IMG/VR virus record: IMGVR_UViG_3300008450_000362
Span: 1 to 27,580 of that record
Origin: a virus
Direction: 5' to 3' (one strand)
DNA length: 27,580 nt
In this document: one piece after another, positions 5,092 through 13,171 of the stretch
How positions within the stretch are numbered: position 1 is the stretch's first letter
Layout of the letters: the number at the start of each line of letters is the position of its first letter
Program-made: the position numbers and the translations under genes
The notes under the pieces: generated by a model
Databases searched by the model: none
Seen by the model: the letters and a program-made list of their open reading frames with translations, nothing else
Told to the model about the DNA's origin: nothing

Positions 5092-7097
5092 TGATGACGG
5101 GCCCACGCGACTCTGCTGGAACGCCCCAGCAGAAGGGAGAGCATCCCCCTGGAAGTCTGCTCGACTATGCGCAGCGCTACATCGCGGCCGGCTGGGCCGT
5201 GCTGCCGCTGCATGGCATACAGGGTGGCCGATGCACATGCGGCAAGGCTGACTGCAAGTCACCAGGCAAGCACCCGCGGCTAGTGCTGCCGCACTTTGAG
5301 CAGGGCGTGCTCGATGCAACGACAGACCTCGAGGCCTTTGCAGAGGCAGTCGACTTGTTTCCTCAGTCCAACATCGGAATCAGGCCGCCTACATCTGTGA
5401 TGGTCATTGATGTAGATCCCCGCAACGGTGGCGTTGACACGCTTGACATGCTAGAGAGCCAGCACGGCCAGCTGCCGCAGACGGTGGAGCAGATCACTGG
5501 CTCTGGCGGCCGGCACATTGTTCTGCAGATCCCGCCAGGCACAGAGCCACCCGGCAAGCTGGGCGCAGGCCTTGACATCAAGACGCACTCGGGCTGCATC
5601 GTGGCCGAGCCGTCGATGCACGTCAGTGGCGAGGCGTACGGCTGGGAGGCATCGAGCTCGCTCATTGATGGCGTGGCCATCATGCCGGCACCCCGGTGGG
5701 CCGTGCGAGCTGCTGCCAAGGCTGAGCAGCCCGTGGCCAGCGTGAGCACGATCGTGCTGGATCCTGGCACGCTCGCGGACCTGGCTAGCGCGCTCAAGGC
5801 GATCGACGCCGACGACAGAGATAATTGGGTGCGCGTGGGTCACGCATTGCGCCAGCTGGGCAATGACGGCCGCAGGCTGTGGGACGAGTGGAGCCAGCAG
5901 AGCCCGAAGTTCGACCAGGCTGACCAGGACGCCAAGTGGAAGTCGTTCCGGCCGACAGAGATTGGCCACCGCACCGTGTTCCACATGGCCAGGGAGGCTG
6001 GCTGGACCGGGCGCGAGCTGATGATCCCAGCGCCTGCGGTGCCCGCGTCTGGCCTGCTGCTGTCTCTGCATGAGCTCACGCTGCAGGCGGCTGCCATCAA
6101 GTGGCAGGTCAAGCACGCGATCCCCGACGACGCGATCGGCATGTACTTCGGCGCTTCTGGCACGTTCAAGTCCTTCATCGCGCTCGACCACGCGCTGCAC
6201 GTTGCGCATGGCCTGCCGTGGATGGGCCGTAAGACAGTGGCCGGGCGCGTCGTCTACGTCGCTGCTGAGGGCGGTGCTGGTATCGCCCGCCGGGTCCACG
6301 CCTGGCACCTGCAGCACGGGAGAGAGCAGGCCACGAACTTCCACGTCTGTATCACGCCCCTTATATTGAGCTTATCTCAACAAGTGGAGATGCTGGCAAC
6401 AGCGATCGCCGAGCTTGAGACGCCACCGCGGCTGGTGGTGATCGACACGCTGTCCCAGACCTTCGCCGGCGATGAGAACAGCGCGACAGACATGGCCGCC
6501 TACCTGCGGCTGCTCAACGCCAGCATTCGCTCGCGGTTCGGCTGCACTGTCATCGTCATCCACCACAGCGGCCACGCAGCTGCGGAGCGGCCGCGGGGCT
6601 CCAGCGCCATCCTGGCAAACGTCGACTTTATGTTCGGCGTCTACCGCACCGACCCCGATGCGCTCTCCTGCCACGTCGAGGTAGTCAAGCAAAAGGACGG
6701 CGACAAGATCCCTTCGCAGCTCTTCGAGATGCAGCGCCACGTCGTGGGGGCTGATGAGGATGGCGAGGAGGTGGCCAGCCTGGTGGCCTGCTGGCACGAC
6801 ATGGTCGGGGCCGTAGTGGCCACGGCCGGCGCCAGGCTCTCAGCACATGAGCAGGCAATCCTGGGGGCGTTCGGTGGCCAGGCTGAGTGCTATGAGTCGA
6901 CCATGCGCAGTGCGCTATATGAGGCGATGGCTGACGCGAAACCGGACACGAAGAAGAAGGCTTTCAAGCGGTCAATGGAGAGCCTGGTGCGCAAGCACCT
7001 GATCGAGCACACAGCTCACGGGGTCTGGGGACGTGTTCTAGGGGGACAAAAGGGGACAGTCCCCCAGGGGACACATGTCCCCCAGGAGTGCATCTGA
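5091..7097 (+). CDS. Primase-polymerase fused to RepA-type helicase, 668 aa
   Basis: Residues 22-215 are a bifunctional primase/polymerase (Prim-Pol) domain: GWAVLPL, a metal-binding-like CTCGKADC..PGKHP (48-62), NIGIRP, VIDVDPRNGG with catalytic Asp107 and Asp109, TGSGGRH with His142, and GLDIKTHSG. Residues about 230-300 (IDADDRDNWVRVGHALRQLG...W) look like a PriCT-type linker domain. From 345 on is a RecA-fold helicase: Walker A GASGTFKS (354-361), VVYVAAEGG, Walker B VVIDTLSQT (Asp452), and VIVIHHSGH. It should prime and unwind phage DNA at the origin. The start is the first of two ATGs at 5091, overlapping the preceding stop. The last codons run into the GGGGACA repeats, so part of the repeat cluster is coding. 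Confidence 0.88.
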   Translation: MMTGPRDSAGTPQQKGEHPPGSLLDYAQRYIAAGWAVLPLHGIQGGRCTCGKADCKSPGKHPRLVLPHFEQGVLDATTDLEAFAEAVDLFPQSNIGIRPPTSVMVIDVDPRNGGVDTLDMLESQHGQLPQTVEQITGSGGRHIVLQIPPGTEPPGKLGAGLDIKTHSGCIVAEPSMHVSGEAYGWEASSSLIDGVAIMPAPRWAVRAAAKAEQPVASVSTIVLDPGTLADLASALKAIDADDRDNWVRVGHALRQLGNDGRRLWDEWSQQSPKFDQADQDAKWKSFRPTEIGHRTVFHMAREAGWTGRELMIPAPAVPASGLLLSLHELTLQAAAIKWQVKHAIPDDAIGMYFGASGTFKSFIALDHALHVAHGLPWMGRKTVAGRVVYVAAEGGAGIARRVHAWHLQHGREQATNFHVCITPLILSLSQQVEMLATAIAELETPPRLVVIDTLSQTFAGDENSATDMAAYLRLLNASIRSRFGCTVIVIHHSGHAAAERPRGSSAILANVDFMFGVYRTDPDALSCHVEVVKQKDGDKIPSQLFEMQRHVVGADEDGEEVASLVACWHDMVGAVVATAGARLSAHEQAILGAFGGQAECYESTMRSALYEAMADAKPDTKKKAFKRSMESLVRKHLIEHTAHGVWGRVLGGQKGTVPQGTHVPQECI

Positions 7098-7167
7098 GGG
7101 CGGTTTAGGGGGACAAAAGGGGACACACCCTATAAGGGTGTCCCCATGTCCCCCCCCAGATGTCCCC
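7027..7167. repeat. GGGGACA direct and inverted repeat cluster
   Basis: GGGGACA occurs at 7042-7048, 7052-7058, 7067-7073, 7109-7115 and 7119-7125. Its complement TGTCCCC occurs at 7076-7082, 7139-7145, 7147-7153 and 7161-7167. A variant GGGGACG is at 7027. A 20-bp unit TAGGGGGACAAAAGGGGACA is present twice (7039-7058 and 7106-7125), 67 bp apart. Two units form inverted repeats: 7067-7082 (2-bp centre) and 7119-7145 (loop TATAA, stem with a 2-nt bulge). The cluster lies between the helicase and terminase genes, so an origin of replication or a terminase recognition (cos/pac) site are both possible. Confidence 0.8.
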
Positions 7168-7174
7168 GTCCGGG

Positions 7175-7203
7175 TTGTGAATGACGCAATAGTGTGATGG
7201 AAT
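7175..7203 (+). promoter_or_regulatory. Late promoter ahead of the small terminase gene
   Basis: TTGTGA (7175-7180), 17-bp spacer, TGGAAT (7198-7203) with an upstream TG (7195-7196), followed by CGCAAC and then the ATG at 7210. The expected start of transcription falls at or within 1-2 nt of the ATG, so the mRNA may be leaderless. No strong Shine-Dalgarno is seen. Confidence 0.5.
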
Positions 7204-7209
7204 CGCAAC

Positions 7210-7728
7210 ATGCAGACAGACATGAGTCAAACGCTTAAAGAAACCGCCTCAAAAGCCCCTGGAGGGCCTGGGAGGGGTCGGGGGAAGGTCAAGCCCCCGC
7301 CGCCGGGCCCCGGCCGCCCCAAGGGCTCGCAGAACCGCGTCACGACTACCATCAAAGCAGCCACGCTCGAGGCCTTCGAGCGCCTGGGGGGCGTCGACTG
7401 GCTGGTGCGCATGGGCGAAGGCACCACGGACGATCGGCGGGCCTTCATGGCCCTGCTCGCCCGCATCCTCCCTGCCGAGATCAATGCCAACGTCAGCGGC
7501 GGCATCCAGATCCAGCTCGGCTGGCTGTCCGGCCGGCAGATTGGCACAGTTACGGCACAGCAGCAGGCAAGGCAGCTGCAAGTCATTGATGTAGAAGTCA
7601 ATTCAGACGGGGTAAACCGGATTACCGATCAGCGCACCGTCGACCTGCCCCCTCCAGACCCAGGCGGGGCGGGGCTCGAGGCCGCGGCCGACCCCCCATC
7701 CCCCCCAAAAGCCGGGGCGGGGGGCTAG
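7210..7728 (+). CDS. Probable terminase small subunit, 172 aa
   Basis: After a Gly/Pro-rich N-terminus with AT-hook-like GRGRGK and PGRPKGSQN segments (residues 22-43), residues about 44-90 (TTTIKAATLEAFERLGG...RAFMALLARILP) form the helical core that recurs in phage small terminase candidates (GRPKGS-N..., G-x-D..L, AF..LL.R.LP). The tail is Pro/Ala-rich. Family expectation: it binds the packaging site and feeds the large terminase. It precedes DUF3310 and the large subunit. Starts at 7210 or 7222 are both possible; 7210 abuts the putative promoter. Assignment rests on weak motif resemblance and position. Confidence 0.6.
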   Translation: MQTDMSQTLKETASKAPGGPGRGRGKVKPPPPGPGRPKGSQNRVTTTIKAATLEAFERLGGVDWLVRMGEGTTDDRRAFMALLARILPAEINANVSGGIQIQLGWLSGRQIGTVTAQQQARQLQVIDVEVNSDGVNRITDQRTVDLPPPDPGGAGLEAAADPPSPPKAGAGG

Positions 7729-7793
7729 CCGAGGTCAGGGTCCCCCCGCCTCTCTCGCCAGTTACCAATCCAACCTTTTGAGGAAACCGCAAC

Positions 7794-8198
7794 ATGCACG
7801 ACGACGTCAGCCACCCCAAGCACTACACCCAGCACCCGTCGGGCGTGGAGTGCATCGAGATCACCGAGCACCTGAACTTCTGCCTGGGCAACGCCATCAA
7901 GTACGTCTGGCGTGCCGGCCTCAAGAGCGAGGACACCGTGCAGGACTTGCAGAAGGCGGTCTGGTACATCAACCGCGAGATCGCCAGGCTGCAGCGTGAG
8001 GACATTGGCTGGGACGAGATTGACGAGATCCTTGCGAACGCCCGCCAGTCGATGGGCGGCCGTGACCTGGTCGAGGACGAGCTCTACGACGACGAGGAGG
8101 ACGAGGAGGATGAGGACGAACAGACCACCGACGGCGAGTGGGTGGTGGTAATTGCTGAGGACGATGACGACAACCTCGAGATCCTCATCAGCAAGTGA
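7794..8198 (+). CDS. DUF3310 protein with acidic tail, 134 aa
   Basis: Residues 5-66 (VSHPKHYTQHPSGVECIEI, then GNAIKYVWRAGLK, DLQKAVWYINREIARLQ) are a clear DUF3310 domain. The same domain is found in T7 gp1.7, a phage nucleotide kinase, so a role in nucleotide metabolism is possible. Here it lies between the terminase genes, an unusual spot for a metabolic gene. The C-terminal 45 residues are extremely acidic (DDEEDEEDEDE and DDDDN runs). GAGG precedes the ATG by 10 nt. The stop overlaps the GTG start of the large terminase (GTGA). Confidence 0.8.
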   Translation: MHDDVSHPKHYTQHPSGVECIEITEHLNFCLGNAIKYVWRAGLKSEDTVQDLQKAVWYINREIARLQREDIGWDEIDEILANARQSMGGRDLVEDELYDDEEDEEDEDEQTTDGEWVVVIAEDDDDNLEILISK

Positions 8199-9538
8199 AC
8201 CTTTCCGAGTACGCACCGCGGGAGGCGTTCCTCCCGCTCCATAACCGCAGCAAGCGCTGGGCTGTCGTCATTGCCCACCGGCGAGCCGGCAAGACGGTCA
8301 GCATGTGTGCTGACCTGGTGATCGGTGCGCTAGAGACGGCACTGCCGCGGCCGCAGTTTGCGTACATGGCGCCCTACCGTGACCAAGCGAAGAAGGTGGC
8401 CTGGACATACCTGAAGGACTTCACCAAGCCGTTCTGGGCTAAGGCGCCTAACGAGTCGGAGCTCATCATCTTCCTGCACAACGGCCACGGTGACGAGAGC
8501 CGGATCTATGTGGGTGGTGCCGACAACTATGACGCCTGGCGAGGCATGTACTTTGACGGCATCGTGCTGGACGAGGTGGGCCAGATCCGGCCAACGGCCT
8601 GGTATTCGGTACTCCGGCCAGCCCTATCGGATCGAAAAGGGTGGGCGATCTTTGCAGGGACTCCCGCCGGAAAAAATTTTTTTTGGCAGATGCGGGAAGA
8701 AGCACGACTGAACCCGGCAACGCACATTCTGCTCGAGCTGCCGGCCAGCAAGACCGGGATCCTGGACCCCGACGAGCTGAGGGATGCCAAAGCGCAGATG
8801 ACGCCGGAGAGCTACGCCGTCGAGTACGAGTGCAGCTTTGATGCCGCGATACCCGGCGCCTACTACGCCAAGCAGATCGGCGAGGCCTACGAAGAGAAGC
8901 GCGTCGGCGAGTTCCCGATCGATCCTGAGCAGCCGGTCGACCTGGTGGCCGACCTGGGCTACACCGACTCATGCAGCTGGTGGGGCTGGCAGACGAGCCC
9001 GGACGGGTACCGCATTGTCGAGTTTTACGAGGCTGACGGCCAGGCGATCCAGCACTACATTGACTGGGTGAAGTCGCGGCCGTACAAGGTCGGCACCGTC
9101 TACCTACCGCACGACGCCCGCGCGAAGAGCCTGCAGACGGGCAAGTCAATCATCGAGCAGTTTCTGCAGAGCGGGATCCGGCCGCAGCTGGTGCCGGAGA
9201 TGGGGCTGCAGGACGGCATTGAGGCCGCGCGCCTGGTGATCCCCAAGTGCTACTGGGACGAGGGCAAGACCTACGACGGCCTCGAGCACTTGCGGGCCTA
9301 CATGCGCGAGTGGGATGAGCGCACGCAGACGTTCCGCAACCGGCCGAAGCACGACCAGCACTCGCACGCGTCCGACGCATTCCGCTACCTGGCGCTCGCC
9401 GCAAAGCCTATATCTAGCCAAAAATCAATGGGTAACGCTACAATCGCAACACATGCGGAAAAGCGCACCGCCAGTTATGCCTTTGCGCTTGACGACATCT
9501 GGGACTGCAAGCCCACCCAGACTGCGAGGATCGGATAG
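8195..9538 (+). CDS. Terminase large subunit, 447 aa
   Basis: The ATPase half has Walker A IAHRRAGKT (residues 26-34) and Walker B IVLDE (Asp126, Glu127), with FAGTPAGKNFFW as the following coupling strand. The nuclease half starts at VADLGYTDSCSW (Asp253), and HDQHSHASDAFRYLA near 390 supplies later acidic/His residues of the RNase H-like fold. It powers DNA packaging into procapsids and cuts concatemers. Start is GTG at 8195 overlapping the DUF3310 stop; no other start precedes the conserved N-terminus. The stop overlaps the portal GTG (TAGTG). A run of A6T8 at 8671-8684 encodes the KNFFW part; it contains slippery heptamers but no alternative domain follows. Confidence 0.92.
   Translation: MNLSEYAPREAFLPLHNRSKRWAVVIAHRRAGKTVSMCADLVIGALETALPRPQFAYMAPYRDQAKKVAWTYLKDFTKPFWAKAPNESELIIFLHNGHGDESRIYVGGADNYDAWRGMYFDGIVLDEVGQIRPTAWYSVLRPALSDRKGWAIFAGTPAGKNFFWQMREEARLNPATHILLELPASKTGILDPDELRDAKAQMTPESYAVEYECSFDAAIPGAYYAKQIGEAYEEKRVGEFPIDPEQPVDLVADLGYTDSCSWWGWQTSPDGYRIVEFYEADGQAIQHYIDWVKSRPYKVGTVYLPHDARAKSLQTGKSIIEQFLQSGIRPQLVPEMGLQDGIEAARLVIPKCYWDEGKTYDGLEHLRAYMREWDERTQTFRNRPKHDQHSHASDAFRYLALAAKPISSQKSMGNATIATHAEKRTASYAFALDDIWDCKPTQTARIG
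9439..9444 (+). promoter_or_regulatory. Possible promoter within the end of the terminase gene
   Basis: TACAAT is followed by CGCAACA, giving the same AATCGCAACA string found ahead of the small terminase gene. No good -35 hexamer lies 17 bp upstream. If active it would drive the portal gene 94 bp downstream. Confidence 0.35.
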
Positions 9539-11622
9539 TGGACACACAGAACAAAGCAGAGAGCATGACCGACTTCGAGGACAGTCCGATCGGGCTGCAG
9601 CAGCGGTGGGCCATGGAGATCGAGGCGTCAGAGAAGAGCCTCACCAAGTTCCACGACGACGCCAAGCGTATCAACCGGCGCTACCTCGACAAGCGTGACC
9701 AGGATTACGGCAAGGACGAGAGCAAGGTCAACCTCTTCTGGTCAACATCGAAGGTGCTGCTCTCGATGCTGTACGCCAGGCCCCCGAAGGCCGACGTCAG
9801 CCGGGCGTTCATGGATGCCGAGGACGACCAGGCCCGCGTGGCTGGCGTCATCATGCAGCGCATTCTCAACCGCGGGTTCGATGACAACGTCAGCCAGTTC
9901 GATGCGGCCGTGCGCCAGGGCATCGAGGACAACCTGACGGTCGGCCTGGGCCAGGTCTGGGCACGCTACGAGGTCAAGACGGTCACCGACTACACCGAGC
10001 CCGTGATCGACCCCCTGACGGGTGCCGAGATCGAGCCGGCGCAGGAGTACGAGCGCATTGTCGACGAGGATGCACCGGTCGACTACGTCCACTGGGGCGA
10101 CTTTTTTTGGTCGCCGGCCAGGACCTGGGCCGAGGTGCGCTGGGTGGCGCGCCGGGTCTACATGACGAAAGACAAGCTGCGCGAGCGCTTTGGTGACGAG
10201 ATCGCCAACGCCGTGCCGATGATTCAGAACGACAAGCGCGACACCGGTGAGAAGGGCGCGATGCAGTACAACCCCTGGGCACACGCCCAGGTCTTTGAGA
10301 TCTGGTGCAAGGACTCAAAGAAGGTCTACTGGTACGCCAAGGGCGCGCCGACCATTCTGGACTACAAAGAGGACCCGCTCGACCTGGACGGCTTCTTCCC
10401 CTGCCCGAAGCCCCTGGCCGCGAACGTCACCAGCGAGGACTTCATGCCGCGGGCCGACTACATCTTCGCCCAGGACCAGTTCCAGGAGCTCGACGAGATC
10501 AACACCCGCATCACCTGGCTCACGCGTGCGGCGAAGGTGGTCGGCGTGTACGACAAGGCCGCAGACGGTATCCAGCGCATGTTCAACCAGGCGAGCGAGA
10601 ACCAGCTGATCCCGGTCGACAACTGGGCGATGTTTGCTGAGCGTGGCGGCATCAAGGGCACCGTGGACTGGGTGCCGATCGAGGCCATCGTCAACGCCAT
10701 CGACCGCCTGCGCCAGTATCGCCAGGACAAGGTGATGCAGATCTACGAGGTGCTGGGCGTCTCCGACATCATGCGCGGCAGCTCACGCGCGAGCGAGACG
10801 GCCACCGCGCAGCAGATCAAGGCGCAGTTCGGATCCACCCGCGTGCAGCTCATGCAGTTCTACATCGCTGACTGGATCAGCCAGGCGCTGCGGATTAAGG
10901 CAGAGATTATCTGCAAGCACTGGCAGCCTGAGACGATGGTGCGCCGGTCTAACATCGACCGCACGCCGGACGCGCCGATCGCCATGGCGGCCATCCAGCT
11001 GCTCAAGGACGAGGCGCTCGCCCAGTACCGCATCAACATCGAGGCCGACAGCATGGCCGCCCTGGACTGGGCCGCCGAGCGCGACAGCGCGGTGCAGTTC
11101 ATGTCGGGCCTGGGGGCCTTCATCAGCCAGGTGAGCCCGATGGTCCAGTCGACGCCCGAGGCCGGCCCATACTTGCTGCGCCTGCTGCAGTGGAGCATCA
11201 GCAAGTTCCGCGTGGCCAAGGAGATCGAGGGCGTGCTCGACCAAGCGATCGCCAGCATGCAGCAGCAAGCCGGCCAGCCGCGCCAGCCCAACCCGATTGC
11301 GCAGGCAGAGGCCGCCGAGAAGCAGGCCGGCGCACTCGAGCGTCGCGCCAAGGCAGCCAAGGCACTTACTGACGCGCAAGTCTCTGCGGCACAGGTCGGG
11401 CTCATGCCGGCCATCCCGCCCGAGCTGGTGCTGCAGCAAGGTGGCCAACCCATGCCTGGACCGATGGGAATGCCGCTACCTAGTGGGATGCCGGCAATGC
11501 CCCGCATGCCGATGCCTAACGCTGGACCGCCCCCCATGCCTGGCCCTGGCGTGCCCGGCATGGGCCCTGTGATGCAGCCCAACCCACAACTGCCGCCCGT
11601 GATGGGCCGCCCGGTGCAGTGA
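9538..11622 (+). CDS. Portal protein, 694 aa
   Basis: Size, position after the large terminase and content fit the portal of podoviruses: an N-terminal helical region with LLSMLYARPPKADVSRAF, a wing region with PVDYVHWGDFFWSPARTWAEV, and a stem/crown region with YDKAADGIQRMF and QIKAQFGSTRVQLMQFYIAD. Twelve copies should form the DNA entry vertex that contacts terminase and tail. The GTG start at 9538 has GAGGA 7 nt upstream and overlaps the terminase stop; an ATG at 9565 is a weaker alternative. The last 60 residues are extraordinarily rich in Pro, Met and Gly (PMPGPMGMPLPSGMPAMP), apparently disordered. Confidence 0.88.
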   Translation: MDTQNKAESMTDFEDSPIGLQQRWAMEIEASEKSLTKFHDDAKRINRRYLDKRDQDYGKDESKVNLFWSTSKVLLSMLYARPPKADVSRAFMDAEDDQARVAGVIMQRILNRGFDDNVSQFDAAVRQGIEDNLTVGLGQVWARYEVKTVTDYTEPVIDPLTGAEIEPAQEYERIVDEDAPVDYVHWGDFFWSPARTWAEVRWVARRVYMTKDKLRERFGDEIANAVPMIQNDKRDTGEKGAMQYNPWAHAQVFEIWCKDSKKVYWYAKGAPTILDYKEDPLDLDGFFPCPKPLAANVTSEDFMPRADYIFAQDQFQELDEINTRITWLTRAAKVVGVYDKAADGIQRMFNQASENQLIPVDNWAMFAERGGIKGTVDWVPIEAIVNAIDRLRQYRQDKVMQIYEVLGVSDIMRGSSRASETATAQQIKAQFGSTRVQLMQFYIADWISQALRIKAEIICKHWQPETMVRRSNIDRTPDAPIAMAAIQLLKDEALAQYRINIEADSMAALDWAAERDSAVQFMSGLGAFISQVSPMVQSTPEAGPYLLRLLQWSISKFRVAKEIEGVLDQAIASMQQQAGQPRQPNPIAQAEAAEKQAGALERRAKAAKALTDAQVSAAQVGLMPAIPPELVLQQGGQPMPGPMGMPLPSGMPAMPRMPMPNAGPPPMPGPGVPGMGPVMQPNPQLPPVMGRPVQ

Positions 11623-11780
11623 TGTCAAACAAGACCGGCCTCTACATCAACATCCTGCGCAAGCGTGAGCGCATCGCCAACGGCAGCGGCGAGCGCATGC
11701 GTAAGCCTGGCGACAAGGGCGCCCCAAGCGCGCAGGACTTCCGTGACGCTGCCAAGACCGCCAAGCCGGAGAATAAGTGA
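11622..11780 (+). CDS. Small basic conserved phage protein, 52 aa
   Basis: ATG at 11622 overlaps the portal stop (TGATG), and its TGA overlaps the next ATG (TGATG). The product MSNKTGLYINILRKRERIA, then GSGERMRKPG and SAQDFRDAAKTAKPENK, is basic. The order GLY-x-NI--KR-RI--GSGE-MRKPG, then SAQDF--AAKTAK recurs in small proteins next to portal genes of podoviruses. Function unknown; a minor capsid or DNA-contact role is possible. It is short enough to be missed by automatic calls, but the two-sided overlap and internal conservation pattern make it convincing. Confidence 0.75.
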   Translation: MSNKTGLYINILRKRERIANGSGERMRKPGDKGAPSAQDFRDAAKTAKPENK

Positions 11781-13171
11781 TGGCCAACGAGATCATCGAA
11801 GCGCTACGCAACCGAGCTCGCAAGCTGGTCGCGCTGGATACGCCCGAGGACCAGGACCTGGTCGACGTAGGTGCCGACGTAGGTGCCGGGTTTGTGCCTG
11901 GCGTCGGGACGGCGCTGAGTGTGCGTGACTTCGAGCGAGCTCGCCGCGAAGGTGACAAGCTGGGCATGGGCCTGTCAGCTGTAGGCATGATCCCTGTCGT
12001 CGGCGGCGTGACGCGAGGCATCAGCAAAGCGCGCAAGGGTAAAGAGGCCGGAGATGCAACAGTCAGTGCCCTGCGCAAGAAGGCCGGCGACGTCGGCTAT
12101 GACCGCGACAAGATCGCTCAACAGTTCCCCGACGTTGCGCCCCCTGTGATGCAAAAGGACGCCAAGACAGGCAAAGAGTTTCTGGGCAAGCAAAAGTCGG
12201 CAGAGGCCATCGCTGTCGAGAAGGTCCGCAAGGCAGCGCAAAAAGACATCGACGCCGGCAACTACACGCCATTCTTCAACGTGCAGGACCGCTTCTACGC
12301 CGACGCCAGCCAGTACCCTTTGCAAGGCAACACGCTCACCGATGCGATGCCCAAGAAGCAGGCCACGATCGACAAATACACGGCTCAGTTCGACACGCCC
12401 GAGATCCGCAAGCGCCTGACCGATGCCTACAAGCGCGGAGCCAAAGACCCCATGACCAAAGACTGGTATGCGATGGGGCAGCTCGAAGCTGAGTTCATCA
12501 AAGAGTACGGGCCGGAAAAGGGCAGGGCGCTGTTCAAAGAGAACTTCGCTGATGCCATGGCAGCGACCACTGGTGGTGCAGATCCAACGGCCAACTTGCT
12601 GATGTCCTACTACGGCAACTTCCTGCGACAGGCCGGCAAGGCCGTGCCTGAAAACGCCTACTCAATGCCCTACCCGATTGGCGGCCGATACGCCACCGGA
12701 AACATGGCCATGTACGACAAGGTGCTCAACCAGGGGGCTGGACTCGACGCAGCCAAGACGCCCAAGCGTTTTGACTTCTCTGCAAACTTCTTGGGGCACC
12801 GTGACCGGGCCACCATGGACGAGCAGATGATGAGCGGCTTTGATCCAAACCTACTGGCGCCGCCTGGTGACTCTTACGGCATCGTTGAGGGTGTCGTGCA
12901 CAAGCTCGCCAAGCAGCAAGGCGTGCAGCCGGCCAACTTCCAGGACGTGACCTGGGCGGGATTAAAGGGCACAACCGGGAAGCCCATGATCCAGCACGTC
13001 AACGAGGCGATCGAGCGCACCGCGCGCGTGACGGGCAAGGCGCCAGAGGATGTCGTGCGTGACAGCCTGGTGCGCAGAACGCATCCGCTGTATGGCGTTG
13101 GGGCAACCGGCCTTGGAGCGGCCGCGATTGCCGCGGCCCTGCGCAATCAGCGCGAGGACGAGGAAATATGA
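11780..13171 (+). CDS. Unknown late protein with toxin-like N-terminal module, 463 aa
   Basis: ATG at 11780 has GGAG 9 nt upstream and overlaps the previous stop. Residues 28-82 hold two glycine-rich hydrophobic stretches, GADVGAGFVPGVGTAL and GLSAVGMIPVVGGVTRG, with DFERAR between them. This pattern resembles the module that precedes toxin domains in bacterial polymorphic toxins. Residues 220-390 form a soluble domain with KDWYAMG, ADAMAATTGGADPTANLL, KRFDFSANFLGHRDRATMDEQMM and VQPANFQDVTWAGLKG, which I cannot assign to an enzyme. The C-terminus has a short hydrophobic helix (GVGATGLGAAAIAAAL). Being among virion genes, it may be packaged and ejected. Its 3' end overlaps the antisense gene by 25 bp. 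Confidence 0.7.
   Translation: MANEIIEALRNRARKLVALDTPEDQDLVDVGADVGAGFVPGVGTALSVRDFERARREGDKLGMGLSAVGMIPVVGGVTRGISKARKGKEAGDATVSALRKKAGDVGYDRDKIAQQFPDVAPPVMQKDAKTGKEFLGKQKSAEAIAVEKVRKAAQKDIDAGNYTPFFNVQDRFYADASQYPLQGNTLTDAMPKKQATIDKYTAQFDTPEIRKRLTDAYKRGAKDPMTKDWYAMGQLEAEFIKEYGPEKGRALFKENFADAMAATTGGADPTANLLMSYYGNFLRQAGKAVPENAYSMPYPIGGRYATGNMAMYDKVLNQGAGLDAAKTPKRFDFSANFLGHRDRATMDEQMMSGFDPNLLAPPGDSYGIVEGVVHKLAKQQGVQPANFQDVTWAGLKGTTGKPMIQHVNEAIERTARVTGKAPEDVVRDSLVRRTHPLYGVGATGLGAAAIAAALRNQREDEEI

Noticed and set aside
5451-6344. Open frame of 297 codons on the minus strand over the primase-helicase
   Set aside because: Prim-Pol and Walker motifs are on the plus strand, and the antisense product shows no conserved pattern.
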